Assembly: GCF_018127965.1 (NCBI RefSeq)
Contig: NZ_CP072349.1
Coordinates: 1,368,001-1,432,000 of the forward strand
Source: Prevotella melaninogenica
Lineage (GTDB): Bacteria; Bacteroidota; Bacteroidia; Bacteroidales; Bacteroidaceae
DNA length: 64,000 nucleotides
Direction of reading: 5' to 3'
Shown: one piece after another, positions 25,732 through 35,600 of the stretch
Layout: every line of letters begins with the position of its first letter
How positions within the stretch are numbered: the first letter of the stretch is position 1
The notes under the pieces: generated by a model
The model's database searches: none
What the model was told of the DNA's origin: nothing
What the model saw: the letters and a program-made list of their open reading frames with translations, nothing else
Made by a program: the position numbers and the translations under genes

Positions 25732-27807
25732 ATGTACAAACCAACATTTCAAAAGCGCAGCGTTCTGAAGTTTAAGCACTTCTCCAACCACGGCTATTCG
25801 CTCTTTTCCGTTCTTGGGAAAGAGGTTCTGATTGGTGTACTGAGCGTCGCTACCTTGCAAAATGCTACTGCTAAAGGCATTAGTATTGAAACAGAGAAGG
25901 CAGAGACGGACTCAACAATCACCAACAGAGGCATCATGATGGAGGAAGTGAACGTCACTGGAACGCGGGCACCGCTGACAGTTAGTCAGCAAGCGAGAAT
26001 GGTAACTGTACTGAGTCGTGAAGACATTCAGGCGGCTCCAGTACAAAGTGTAAACGATTTGTTAAAGTATGCCGTCGGTGTTGACGTCCGCCAGAAAGGA
26101 CCTTTAGGTGCCTTGACCGACGTAAGTATCCGAGGTGGCAACTCAGAACAAATCACTGTCCTCCTTAATGGTATCAATATCTGTGATGCACAGACTGGAC
26201 ACAACTCCTTTGATTTCCCAGTTGACATCAGTGAAATCGAACGGATAGAAGTCCTTGAGGGTCCAGCAGCCCGCGTTTATGGCACATCTTCGTTATTAGG
26301 TGCTATAAACATCGTAACCAGAACTCCACAAAAGACAAGTCTTTCTGCCCATATTGAAGGTGGTTCCTACGGCTATCTCAGTGCTGGCATACGTGGAAAC
26401 ATTGCTTCAAAAGACCGTTGGAACAATCAGCTATCAGCTTCTTACACCCGCAGTGATGGCTATCTTCGCAACAAGGCAGGCAGCCTCAACGCTGATTACC
26501 ACACTGCAAAAGTCTTTTATCAAGGTAATTATACGGATGAAGACATGATGGTTCGCTGGCATACAGGTATGAGTGTGAAAGACTTTGGCTCAAATACTTT
26601 CTATTCAGCAAAGTACGATGACCAGTTTGAACACACTTTCAAGACCTTCACAGCCATTCAAGCTGAGAACCTAAAGGGCCGTTTCCACATTCGCCCTTCT
26701 ATCTATTGGAACCGTAATATGGACCGCTTTGAACTCTTCCGTGGCGCATCCAATAAGTATCCTTTCAACTATCACCGCACAGATATTTATGGTGTAAACC
26801 TCAATGCTTACTTTGATTGGAACCTTGGACGCACAGCCTTTGCTGCAGAGTTACGCAATGAAGACCTCGTCAGTGGTAACCTCGGCGAACCACTCTCTCG
26901 TCCAAAGCATATCCATGGAACAGACAGAGACTACACTGTCGGACTTAATCGCACAAATATTCAGTTTGTCCTTGAGCATAATATCATCCTTGACCGCTTC
27001 ACGCTGTCGGCTGGTTTGACAGCTGTCAAGAACAGTCAAGCAGACATGCCAATGCATGTTTACCCAGGAGTTGATGCAAGTTATCGTATTGGAAACGCTT
27101 GGAAGCTATATGCTTCTTATAATTCGTCCCTCCGTATGCCGTCAGTAACAGAGTTATTCTACTCAGTTGGTGGTCATAAGGCAGACAAACATCTTCGCCC
27201 AGAAGAACTTTCAGCATTTGAAACGGGTGTGAAATATGACAACAAGGGCGTCACTGCCAAGGCAAGTGTTTACTGGAACAACCACAAAAACCTCATCGAC
27301 TGGATCTGTGATGGTACATTAGATGCTAACGGAGCTGTGCTATGGAAGAGTGTAAACTTCGGAAAGATAAAGCACTTCGGAACAGAGGCTTCACTCGATT
27401 TCGACCTCTATCAGCTTCTTCCTTCCCAAAAGTTCTTTAAGAAGTTTGGTGTGGCTTATAGCTATATCCACCAGAAGAAGGTTGATAATCAAGGCTATGT
27501 AAGCAAATATGCGTTGGAATATCTGAAGAATAAATTTGTAAGTAATCTCCAGTTGAACCTCTGGCGCAACCTTGACCTTGGCGTCTACTATCGCTTCCAA
27601 CATCGTATGGGAAATTATATTGATACGAACAACCAACGACAAAGCTATAAGAGTTATGGCGTTGTTGATAGTCGTATGACTTGGAATGCAAAGAAGTGGA
27701 CGGCATATGTTGAAGCAAACAACTTATTTGGTGCCCATTACGTTGACTATGCCAATGTTCCACAGCCAGGCGCATGGGTCGTTACAGGTGTAAGCTTCAA
27801 TCTTTAA
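25732..27807 (+). CDS. TonB-dependent outer-membrane receptor, BtuB/Cir-like
   Basis: A 691-residue receptor. The N-terminus (KFKHFSNHGYSLFSVLGKEV, then VLIGVLSVATL) is a long form seen in Bacteroidales BtuB-like proteins. A TonB box-like EEVNVTGTRAP lies at about residues 71-81. The plug domain follows (VNDLLKYAVGVDVRQKGP, ISIRGG-type strand and IERIEVLEGPAARVYG), then a 22-strand barrel ending in an aromatic residue pattern (VTGVSFNL). There is no N-terminal carboxypeptidase-like domain, unlike SusC. Cobalamin or an iron chelate is the likely ligand; the sequence does not decide. Confidence 0.85.
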   Translation: MYKPTFQKRSVLKFKHFSNHGYSLFSVLGKEVLIGVLSVATLQNATAKGISIETEKAETDSTITNRGIMMEEVNVTGTRAPLTVSQQARMVTVLSREDIQAAPVQSVNDLLKYAVGVDVRQKGPLGALTDVSIRGGNSEQITVLLNGINICDAQTGHNSFDFPVDISEIERIEVLEGPAARVYGTSSLLGAINIVTRTPQKTSLSAHIEGGSYGYLSAGIRGNIASKDRWNNQLSASYTRSDGYLRNKAGSLNADYHTAKVFYQGNYTDEDMMVRWHTGMSVKDFGSNTFYSAKYDDQFEHTFKTFTAIQAENLKGRFHIRPSIYWNRNMDRFELFRGASNKYPFNYHRTDIYGVNLNAYFDWNLGRTAFAAELRNEDLVSGNLGEPLSRPKHIHGTDRDYTVGLNRTNIQFVLEHNIILDRFTLSAGLTAVKNSQADMPMHVYPGVDASYRIGNAWKLYASYNSSLRMPSVTELFYSVGGHKADKHLRPEELSAFETGVKYDNKGVTAKASVYWNNHKNLIDWICDGTLDANGAVLWKSVNFGKIKHFGTEASLDFDLYQLLPSQKFFKKFGVAYSYIHQKKVDNQGYVSKYALEYLKNKFVSNLQLNLWRNLDLGVYYRFQHRMGNYIDTNNQRQSYKSYGVVDSRMTWNAKKWTAYVEANNLFGAHYVDYANVPQPGAWVVTGVSFNL

Positions 27808-27820
27808 CGAATTATTCACA

Positions 27821-27864
27821 TGAAAATAAATATTTTTCTTCACGATAATAAATATTTATTTTCA
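27821..27864. repeat. AT-rich perfect inverted repeat
   Basis: TGAAAATAAATATTT (27821-27835) is followed 14 bases later by its exact complement (27850-27864), 14 bases after the receptor stop. With the next hairpin it makes a double structure between convergent genes. Confidence 0.75.
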
Positions 27865-27870
27865 TACAAA

Positions 27871-27924
27871 AAAAGAATTATCATCACGTAAAGAAATCAT
27901 TATCTTCGTGATGATAATTCTTTT
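27871..27924. terminator. Bidirectional terminator between convergent genes
   Basis: AAAAGAATTATCATCACG (27871-27888) pairs over 18 bases without mismatch with 27907-27924, which ends TTCTTTT. The A and T runs at the ends give a T tail in both directions, so it can serve both the receptor gene and the hexosaminidase gene. Confidence 0.8.
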
Positions 27925-27986
27925 ATAATAATCTGTCTGAGCCGTAAAGACATTCTTTTTACAGCCCATCAGACCTCAACTACGAC

Positions 27987-30152
27987 CTATCTTACATTGA
28001 CTGCAACACCACGACGTTGCATATCATCTGTCAATGGACGAACTCGTGTGAGGAACTCCTTATAACTTCTACGTTCAGGAACACTCCATCCTGCCTCAGC
28101 CAAAGCGGCTGCACGTGGGAAAGCTTGATAGTAAATTCGTTCTGTAGAGTTGATACATTCACTCCAAAGCGTTCCACTCACACCAAGCAGATTTTCACGT
28201 ACAAACACGCTATCCTGCCCCCATGCTGGGTCAAGACGATAGGTCTGTTCAAGTGTTGTAACTGGCATTCCCCAATTCTTCTCTGGCATATCGCCACGAT
28301 TCTGTGGATAGTCAAGATAACAGTGTTCACCCGGACAGAGCATTATCTTCGCCTTATTGCGTACAGCAGCATCAATCGCCGTCTTCGTTAAACCATGTCG
28401 CCATGCATAGACCACACAGCCCGGCTGAATCGTCTTAAACTCCTGCTCATACCAGTACATTGGTGTCTTACCCAATGACTGAAGTTTATTAATCACACGA
28501 TCGAAGAGGTATTGCTGCAGCTGCCAGTTCTCTGTGTACCCTTCTTTCTTCTTCAATGCCGTACAAGCTGCGCAATCTGACCATGCACCCAATGGTGGCT
28601 GCCCAGCCTCATCACCACCCAAATGAACATATGGAGCAGGGAATACATCGGCTAACTCTGTCAAAACATTATCGAGGAACTCATACACAAATGGTTCTGC
28701 AGGGCAAAGTAACTCATTACTCACACCACAAGTCAAGCGAATAGGTACAGGCTTCTTAGCACAAGAGAGCTGTGGAAAGCAGTGAACAGCAGCCACCTCA
28801 TGTCCTGGGAGTTCAATCTCTGGAATCACCATAACATGATATTGTGCTGCAAAACGAACAAGTTCGCGCATCTGATCTTGGGTATAATAACCGCTGATAC
28901 GCTCTGGCATGTCATCCATTCCGACACGATCAGACGCCTTCTCAATGAGTTCTGGGTACTTCTTTATCTCTATACGCCATGCCTGATCGTCTACCAAATG
29001 AAGATGGAGTGCATTAAACTTATAGCGTGCCATCTCAACAATAAAGCCCTTCAAATCTTCAAACGGAATGAAATGACGCACTGGATCGACCATCAATTCA
29101 CGGATTGCCGTACGTGGTTCGTCCACAATATTGAGCGCAGGAATCTTCACTGAACGTGCGGAAACACCATTACCAATACAGAGTTGTTCGAGTGTCATCA
29201 ATCCATAGAACACCGCTGTTGCTGTGCGTCCTTTAATCGTTATACCCTTATCGTTCACCTGTAAGATGTAAGCCTCATTATTAGTAAGCGACTTATCAAG
29301 TGCAAGACGCACTATCGGTCCAGTCTTTCGTCCTTTCTTATAGACTGTTTGCTCACCGAGGATACGCTCAGCTTGCATCTTTTCATTACTCAATTCCTGT
29401 GGAGCCTCTACCCCTACAACATCTTTCCATTTGAGAGGAAGACTATTTTTGTAGACTTCCAGCTTGAGAGGACGCGGTACGAGGAGATTCTCTGGGTCGC
29501 ATACATTCTCCATTTCATGGCGTGAGAAGAAGTTTCGCCAGCCTGGAGCGTTACGATATGCCTTCTTTGCTTGAGCAGGAACGATGAGTCTCACACGGCT
29601 AAGATCTATACCATCAAAAGCATTGTCAGCACAAACAGGAGGAATAACTGCCGAGAGACGAACTTCACGAAGTCCACGACAATTAGCAAAAGCGAAAGCA
29701 CCTATACGTGTAGAGCCGTCGAAAGATAGTTCTGTCAACTGACGACAACCATTAAAAGCTGATGCATCAACAACACGTGTAGTTGCTGGGAAATGTAGTT
29801 TTCCACTGATTCCGTCACAAGCAAAGAATGCCTGTGTACCAATAGAATCGAGACGAGGCGGAAGCGTTAACGATGTGAGACGATGGCAAGAGTGCATAGC
29901 ATTGCGAGGAATTATCGTGCAGTTTGTCTGCGAAAGGTCAAGGATGGTCTCATTGATCTTCACATCACGCAAAGTTCTGAAGTTCTGCGCATTGGCTGAC
30001 TGACCTAATAGAAAAAAAGCAAAGAGCGCGAACACGCCCCTATCTAAACATCTTCTCCAAGAAGAGATACTATTAAGTCCATTTTTTTTATGAATAAACA
30101 GCAGAGAATCCTGCAACAGATTTGCCCAAGAGGTTACGCTCATTGTAGCCAT
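27987..30152 (-). CDS. Beta-N-acetylhexosaminidase (GH20) with N-terminal BspA-like leucine-rich repeats
   Basis: A 721-residue secreted protein. A long N-terminus carries the signal helix (VFALFAFFLLGQSANAQ, about 40-56). Residues about 60-210 are BspA-type LRR_5 repeats (LTSLTLPPRLDSIGTQAFFA, LTELSFDGSTRIGAFAFANC). A GH20b domain (about 222-340) and the GH20 barrel (about 345-715) follow, with the catalytic Asp-Glu pair D514-E515 in YVHLGGDEAG. It should release terminal GlcNAc or GalNAc from host glycans. LRR_5 repeats usually mediate adhesion or protein binding, so the fusion is unusual. An in-frame later start is possible because the signal helix begins far in. Confidence 0.9.
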   Translation of the reverse strand: MATMSVTSWANLLQDSLLFIHKKNGLNSISSWRRCLDRGVFALFAFFLLGQSANAQNFRTLRDVKINETILDLSQTNCTIIPRNAMHSCHRLTSLTLPPRLDSIGTQAFFACDGISGKLHFPATTRVVDASAFNGCRQLTELSFDGSTRIGAFAFANCRGLREVRLSAVIPPVCADNAFDGIDLSRVRLIVPAQAKKAYRNAPGWRNFFSRHEMENVCDPENLLVPRPLKLEVYKNSLPLKWKDVVGVEAPQELSNEKMQAERILGEQTVYKKGRKTGPIVRLALDKSLTNNEAYILQVNDKGITIKGRTATAVFYGLMTLEQLCIGNGVSARSVKIPALNIVDEPRTAIRELMVDPVRHFIPFEDLKGFIVEMARYKFNALHLHLVDDQAWRIEIKKYPELIEKASDRVGMDDMPERISGYYTQDQMRELVRFAAQYHVMVIPEIELPGHEVAAVHCFPQLSCAKKPVPIRLTCGVSNELLCPAEPFVYEFLDNVLTELADVFPAPYVHLGGDEAGQPPLGAWSDCAACTALKKKEGYTENWQLQQYLFDRVINKLQSLGKTPMYWYEQEFKTIQPGCVVYAWRHGLTKTAIDAAVRNKAKIMLCPGEHCYLDYPQNRGDMPEKNWGMPVTTLEQTYRLDPAWGQDSVFVRENLLGVSGTLWSECINSTERIYYQAFPRAAALAEAGWSVPERRSYKEFLTRVRPLTDDMQRRGVAVNVR

Positions 30153-30214
30153 TTTTTGTTTATTTTAATTACGTAATACAATAGATTTTGGTTTCATTAT
30201 CTTAACAGATGGGA

Positions 30215-30244
30215 CAAAGATACAAATAAGATTTGAGATACAAA
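30215..30244 (-). promoter_or_regulatory. Promoter of the hexosaminidase gene
   Basis: On the minus strand TTTG (30241-30244) lies 18 bases before TATCTTTG (30215-30222), fitting the -33/-7 pattern, 63 bases before the start at 30152. Confidence 0.65.
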
Positions 30245-30426
30245 CATTTTCTATCGGCTTACTTCTTAAACACAAAGGGTATTGTTCGTTTTAGTCGATA
30301 ATACAAACGAGATTGTTAACCCCACGTCATCACTCGTGACACGCTTTCTTTCCACCATAGGGTAAGACACAGATAGCCCTTTTTGCGCTACGTATAATAG
30401 GCATTTTGCAAGGCTATAAACCGTCC

Positions 30427-30497
30427 GCACCATTGGTGTTCACCATGCGCACCATTGGTGCTGCGGCTCCGCACAACATGTGCTAAGCATCTGCACG
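30427..30497 (+). repeat. Family B 22-nt periodic repeat, copy 2
   Basis: Units at 30427, 30449 and 30471 followed by a partial unit GCACG. The palindromes are GCACCATTGGTGT (ending in a G-T wobble), GCACCATTGGTGC and GCACAACATGTGC, with spacers TCACCATGC, TGCGGCTCC and TAAGCATCT. The rest of the 30153-30642 gap holds the hexosaminidase promoter, the tRNA terminator and nothing else recognised. Confidence 0.8.
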
Positions 30498-30597
30498 TTT
30501 ACAAGAAAGGGAAGAAAGGATTTATTATTGCCCACTCTCAACATGGGCTAAAGGAACATATGACGTAATATAGGTCATCTGTATGATTTTTATCAAC

Positions 30598-30626
30598 AAA
30601 AAAAGAGGCCATAACAGCCTCTTTTG
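30598..30626 (-). terminator. Terminator of tRNA-Pro
   Basis: AAAAGAGGC (30601-30609) pairs with GCCTCTTTT (30617-30625) around a seven-base loop. On the minus strand it ends in a run of T, 17 bases after the tRNA. Confidence 0.85.
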
Positions 30627-30642
30627 TAATCATATTTCACAG

Positions 30643-30717
30643 TCGGGATGACCAGACTCGAACTGGCGACCACTGGTCCCCCAGACCAGCATTCTAAACC
30701 TACTGAACTACATCCCG
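30643..30717 (-). tRNA. tRNA-Pro (anticodon GGG)
   Basis: Read on the minus strand, a 75-base cloverleaf: acceptor arm CGGGATG/CATCCCG (seven pairs), D arm with GTTC/GAAT, anticodon arm CTGGT/ACCAG with loop CTGGGGG giving anticodon GGG, and T arm GCCAG/CTGGT with loop TTCGAGT. The discriminator base is A. The 3' CCA is not encoded, so the CCA-adding enzyme at 8.7-10.1 kb is needed. It has its own promoter and terminator. Confidence 0.95.
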
Positions 30718-30733
30718 CTCTTTTTAAAGCAAT

Positions 30734-30766
30734 GCAAAATTAGTTACTTTCCACCATATTAGCAAA
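30734..30766 (-). promoter_or_regulatory. Promoter of tRNA-Pro
   Basis: Minus-strand TTTG (30763-30766) and TAATTTTGC (30734-30742) are 20 bases apart, an excellent match to the Bacteroidetes promoter; the tRNA starts 17 bases downstream. Confidence 0.8.
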
Positions 30767-30805
30767 CTTTTGGACTTCTTTTTCTCTTATCCCAAGTTTA
30801 TTTCG

Positions 30806-30813
30806 TACTTTTG
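30806..30813 (+). promoter_or_regulatory. -7 promoter element for aroA
   Basis: TACTTTTG fits TAnnTTTG and lies 29 bases before the aroA start. It is divergent from the tRNA-Pro promoter. Confidence 0.6.
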
Positions 30814-30841
30814 TCCTACAATAAATCTGCACTAAATACAC

Positions 30842-32095
30842 ATGCAATACATCATAACTTGCCCCGAACATATTGATACTTCTATCACGCTTCCCGCATC
30901 AAAAAGTATCAGTAATCGTGCATTGATTATCCAAGCACTTACAAAAGGAGGAATGATGCCAGAAAACCTATCGGACTGTGACGACACAGAGGTTATCATC
31001 CGTGGACTAAGTAAGCAGGCAGATGTGATTGATATCAAAGCTGCCGGAACAGCAATGCGCTTTATGACAGCTTATCTAAGTGCAACGGATGGAGAATACA
31101 CAATCACAGGAACGGAACGAATGAAACATCGTCCGATTGGTATTCTCGTAGATGCACTACGCTATTTAGGGGCAGAGATTGAGTATGTTGGCGAAGAAGG
31201 TTATCCCCCACTCCACATCCGTGGCAGACAACTTGAAGGAGGTTCATTGCAGATACCAGGCAACGTCAGTTCGCAGTATATCTCTGCACTATTGATGATT
31301 GCACCTATTCTGACAAAAGGATTAGAACTAAAGCTGACGGGTAACATTATTTCACGACCTTACATAGACCTCACATTGCATCTTATACATGAGTTTGGTG
31401 TATCGGCAGAATGGTCAGACTTTGATACAATTAGCGTAAAGTCACAAGCCTATCAGCAACGTGTCTACACGATAGAAAGTGATTGGAGCGCAGCAAGCTA
31501 TTGGTATGAGATACTTGCGCTGACTGATGACACCCGCTCAAAGGTGGCTTTGCAAGGATTGAAAGATGGTTCACGACAAGGCGACTCGGCTGTGCGTTAC
31601 ATCTTCTCACTATTAGGAATAAAGACAAGTTTTAAGGATAAAGATTCTAACAGCTTACCAGAAGCGATATTGACACGCCATTCACGAATGCTGAACAGAA
31701 TGGAGTATGACTTTACCAATCAGCCAGACTTAGCCCAAACACTCATCGCTGTGTGTCCAATATTAGGAATACCCTTCCATTTCACAGGCTTAGGTACACT
31801 GAAAATTAAAGAGACTGACCGTATTGAAGCTATGAAGAGAGAGATGGAGAAGTTAGGCTATATCCTCTATTCGGAGAACGAAACAGAGCTTTCGTGGAAT
31901 GGTGAACGCTGTGAACCAATGGCAGAACCCATCATAGAAACCTACGAAGACCATCGCATGGCAATGTCGTTTGCCCCATTAGCTATCAAATTGGGCGAGA
32001 TACGCATTAATCATCCAGAGGTAGTTTCTAAATCTTATCCCCACTATTGGGACGATTTACGCAAAGCGGGCTTCCATATACAAGAAGTGGATTAA
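30842..32095 (+). CDS. aroA: 3-phosphoshikimate 1-carboxyvinyltransferase (EPSP synthase)
   Basis: A 417-residue enzyme joining PEP to shikimate 3-phosphate in aromatic amino-acid synthesis. Seen: LPASKSISNRALI (substrate-binding Lys/Ser), AAGTAMRFMTAYL, ERMKHRPIGILVDALRYLGA (Arg), and near the end LKIKETDRIEAMKREMEKLG and YEDHRMAMSFAPLAI, both signature segments. Length is near the family norm (about 425). The central PGNVSSQYISALLMIAP block is intact. First gene of a plus-strand group. Confidence 0.95.
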   Translation: MQYIITCPEHIDTSITLPASKSISNRALIIQALTKGGMMPENLSDCDDTEVIIRGLSKQADVIDIKAAGTAMRFMTAYLSATDGEYTITGTERMKHRPIGILVDALRYLGAEIEYVGEEGYPPLHIRGRQLEGGSLQIPGNVSSQYISALLMIAPILTKGLELKLTGNIISRPYIDLTLHLIHEFGVSAEWSDFDTISVKSQAYQQRVYTIESDWSAASYWYEILALTDDTRSKVALQGLKDGSRQGDSAVRYIFSLLGIKTSFKDKDSNSLPEAILTRHSRMLNRMEYDFTNQPDLAQTLIAVCPILGIPFHFTGLGTLKIKETDRIEAMKREMEKLGYILYSENETELSWNGERCEPMAEPIIETYEDHRMAMSFAPLAIKLGEIRINHPEVVSKSYPHYWDDLRKAGFHIQEVD

Positions 32096-32137
32096 CCTAC
32101 TCACAGAGCCGCTCAAACAATAAAACGAAGTAAAAGA

Positions 32138-32536
32138 ATGAATATATTTTTCATTGGCATAGGTTCTCTTTTAATCTTAGCGATTATAGCTGCTATCGCA
32201 ACAAAGCTTACCAAGAAGAAAGAAGGTGAGCCAGATGTTGTCATGCCGACATCTGGCGATTGTTCTTCTTGTGATGGAACAGACGACAAATGTGAACAGG
32301 TATGTATGATGGAGGCGGCTGTGAAAGGTGTAGAATACTATGACGATGAAGAACTTGACCGTTTTCGCGGTAGACCATCTGACCAATATACCGACGAGGA
32401 GGTAGAGGAGTTTGCAACGGTTCTTTATACGATGCAACCCCATGAGGTGAAAGGTTGGAACAGAAGTCTTATCCTTCGGGAAATCAACCTACCCAATCAA
32501 ATTAAGGATGAGTTGATAACAATGATAGAAGGTTAA
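32138..32536 (+). CDS. Small membrane protein with a cysteine cluster, unknown function
   Basis: A 132-residue protein with an N-terminal membrane helix (FFIGIGSLLILAIIAAIAT), a short basic stretch, then CSSCDGTDDKCEQVC (about residues 45-59), four cysteines spaced as if to bind metal or a cluster. The rest is acidic and helical (YTDEEVEEFATVLYTMQPHE, GWNRSLILREINLPN). No family is recognised. It lies 42 bases after aroA and 67 before porW, so it may share the transcript. Confidence 0.7.
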   Translation: MNIFFIGIGSLLILAIIAAIATKLTKKKEGEPDVVMPTSGDCSSCDGTDDKCEQVCMMEAAVKGVEYYDDEELDRFRGRPSDQYTDEEVEEFATVLYTMQPHEVKGWNRSLILREINLPNQIKDELITMIEG

Positions 32537-32603
32537 GTTCGTTATATCTGTATCTATTGCTGTCTGAAGATACATGCATTAGAACAGAACAATAAAAGGA
32601 AAT

Positions 32604-35600
32604 GTGAAGAAAAGAGTATTAAGACATATTATCCCCTCTCTGTTGGCAATCAGTGTACTAACAATTATTAGTTGCTCAACAAAGAATAACACCGCGCAAA
32701 CGCGTTGGTGGCATGCCTTCAATACACGTTATAACGTCTACTATAACGGTGCACAAGCTTATATTGATGGTTCATTAGAGAAGGAGAAGGGAAATAAAGA
32801 TAACTTCACAGAACTCATCCCACTCTATACAGTAGGCAATAAGAATAGTCGTGACTTAGGAAAGGGTAACTTCGATAGGGCTATAGAAAAAGCTGAGAAG
32901 GCAATTGCAAAGCATAGTATCAAGAAAAGACCAGAGTGGACAAAGAGTAGACGAAAGACGGAAAAGGACATAGAATGGCTATCACGACGTGAGTATAATC
33001 CCTTCTTATGGAAGGCATGGATGCTTATGGGGCGTTCACAGTTTCATAAAGGAGCCTTTGAAGAAGCGGCTGCAACCTTTGCTTATATGAGCCGCATCTA
33101 CAAAGGACAACCTGCTATCTATGGGAAAGCAAGGGCTTGGTTAGCTAAATGTTACATAGAACAAGACTGGCTCTATGATGCTGAGGATATCATTCGGAAT
33201 ATGCAGCGTGACTCTTTAGATTGGCGAGCTGTGAAAGAATGGGACTATACCTATGCTGATTATTATCTGCATTCAAGTGAGTTTGAGAAGGCTGTTCCTT
33301 ATCTCCAAAAGGTTATCAAGCATGAAATGCGTAAGAAACAGAAGGCTCGTGAGCTATATCTGCTGGGACAGGTATTGGCTTCACTCGGCAGAAATGAGGA
33401 AGCCTACAAAGCATTCCAACGCGTTATCCGCACCAATCCTCCCTATGAATTAGAATTCAATGCACGTATTGCTCAGACTGAAGTTACCGCTAAGGGGCAG
33501 ACGAAGAAGATGATTAGTAAGCTCAAGAAAATGGCTGCTTTGGACAATAACAAGGAGTATCTTGACCAGGTATATTACGCTATGGGCAATATACACCTTG
33601 CTGCACGAGATACACTGGCAGCTATTAATGCATACGAGTTAGGCAACAAAAGGCTACAAGAAGTGGTATTGAGAAAGGCGTTTTACTGCTCCACCTCGGC
33701 GATCTCTATTGGGCAAAGGAACGCTTTGGAGATGCTAAACGATGCTATGGAGAAGCTATCGGACTCCTTGATAAGGACCGCAAAGACTATGAGCAGTTGT
33801 CTGAACGTTCAAAGATATTGGACGAGTTAGCGCCTTATACAGATGCCGTACAGCTTCAAGACTCACTTCAATATCTTGCAAAATGCTCTGAACAAGAGCG
33901 TAATGCTGCCATTGACCGTGTCATCACCGCCCTTAAGAAGAAAGAAAAGAAGAACGAGAGCTGCAGACTGCGATGAATAATGGACAGCAGCAAGGTATGG
34001 ATGGCAACTTTGGAAACAATAACCTTGGGACGCCAAAGCCTTTAAATAATAGACAACAGCAAGGAAATACGTGGTATTTCTATAACCCAACAGCGGTTCA
34101 ACAAGGTAAGACTACCTTCCAACAACTATGGGGTAAACGAGAGAATGTTGATAACTGGCAACGCATCAATCAAAGTGTTGTGGGCAAAATAGGCAATACC
34201 AACATGCCTATTGAACTTACAGAGCGGCAAAGGGATTCTATCATGCACGCTGAAGCACGACTGGACTCTATCAAACAAGCGGCAGACTCGCTCAAGAATG
34301 ACCCTCATAAACGTGAGTATTATCTGTCCCAGATACCGTTCACTGTGGAACAGTTGGAGGCAAGTAACAAGATATTAGAAGATGGTTTGCACCATTCTGG
34401 TGTTATCTTTAAGGACAGACTCGACAACCTTCGGTTAGCTGAAAAGGCTTTAAGACGTGTCAGTGACAACTATCCTGACTATGAACAGATGGATGATGTG
34501 TACTATCATCTCTATCTACTTTATATGCGTAAGAACGAACCACAGGTGGCAGAGAACTATGTTACACGCTTAAGCCAGAAGTTCCCAAAGAGCAAGTGGA
34601 CTGCTCTCCTTACTGATCCGTACTACAAACAGAACCTTCGTTTCGGTGTACAGATAGAAGATTCCCTTTATGCCGCAACCTACGAAGCCTTCAAACAAGG
34701 CCGATATGGTGAGGTAGCAGCTAATACTCACATCTCTAATTCACGCTTCCCAATGGGTGCCAATAGGGATAAGTTCCTCTTCATTGGAGGCTTAGGTAAG
34801 CTGAACAATGGCGATCCTACGGGTTGTGTCAATGACATGAAAGAGGTTGTACAGAAGTATCCTAATAGCCGTATAAGCGAGATGGCGGGTATGATTGTTA
34901 ATGGTGTGCAAGCTGGTAAGAAGCTGCGTGGAGGTAAGTTTGACCTTGACGACATCTGGAGCTATCGTGCAAACGTAATGAAAGATAGCGATAGCATACA
35001 ACAAGCTAAGCTTTCTTCAGAGCGTGATATAGACTTTAAGTTCCTGTTAGTGTACCACCCTGACTCCGTGAAAGAGAACAAGTTACTATTCGAATTAGCA
35101 CGCTTCAACTTCACAAACTTCCTCGTTCGTAACTTTGAAATTGAGATAGAAGACCTTAATGGCTTACATCAGATGCAAGTATCGGGCTTCCGCAGCTTTG
35201 ATGAGGCTTATCAATATGCACGCCAATTATTCGCATCACAGGCTGTAGTACAGCAGATGGGCAAGAGCACAAAGGGTATTATAATCAGTGATAAGAACCT
35301 TAAACTGATAGGAACAATATACAGTTATAAGGACTACGAGGCGTTCTATGCAAAGCATTTTGCTCCATTAGTCGTGACACAAAGATACTTACTTAGTGAG
35401 CCAGCAGAGGTTGCAACACCACGTGAACGTGACATACAGCAGGAGATTGAACAGAAACATGCAAATGATCCTGACCTCTATCCTGACACACAGGACGTAC
35501 CTGTTGACAACACGATGACTATCCCAATGGAGGAGTCTAAGCCTAAGAAGACAGAACAGAAGGTCGTTGAACAAAATAACAACACCTTTGAGATTCCTGT

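Noticed and set aside
30427..30497. CRISPR-like short repeats
   Set aside because: Units of 22 bases are contiguous, with no unique spacers, no leader and no cas genes in the window.
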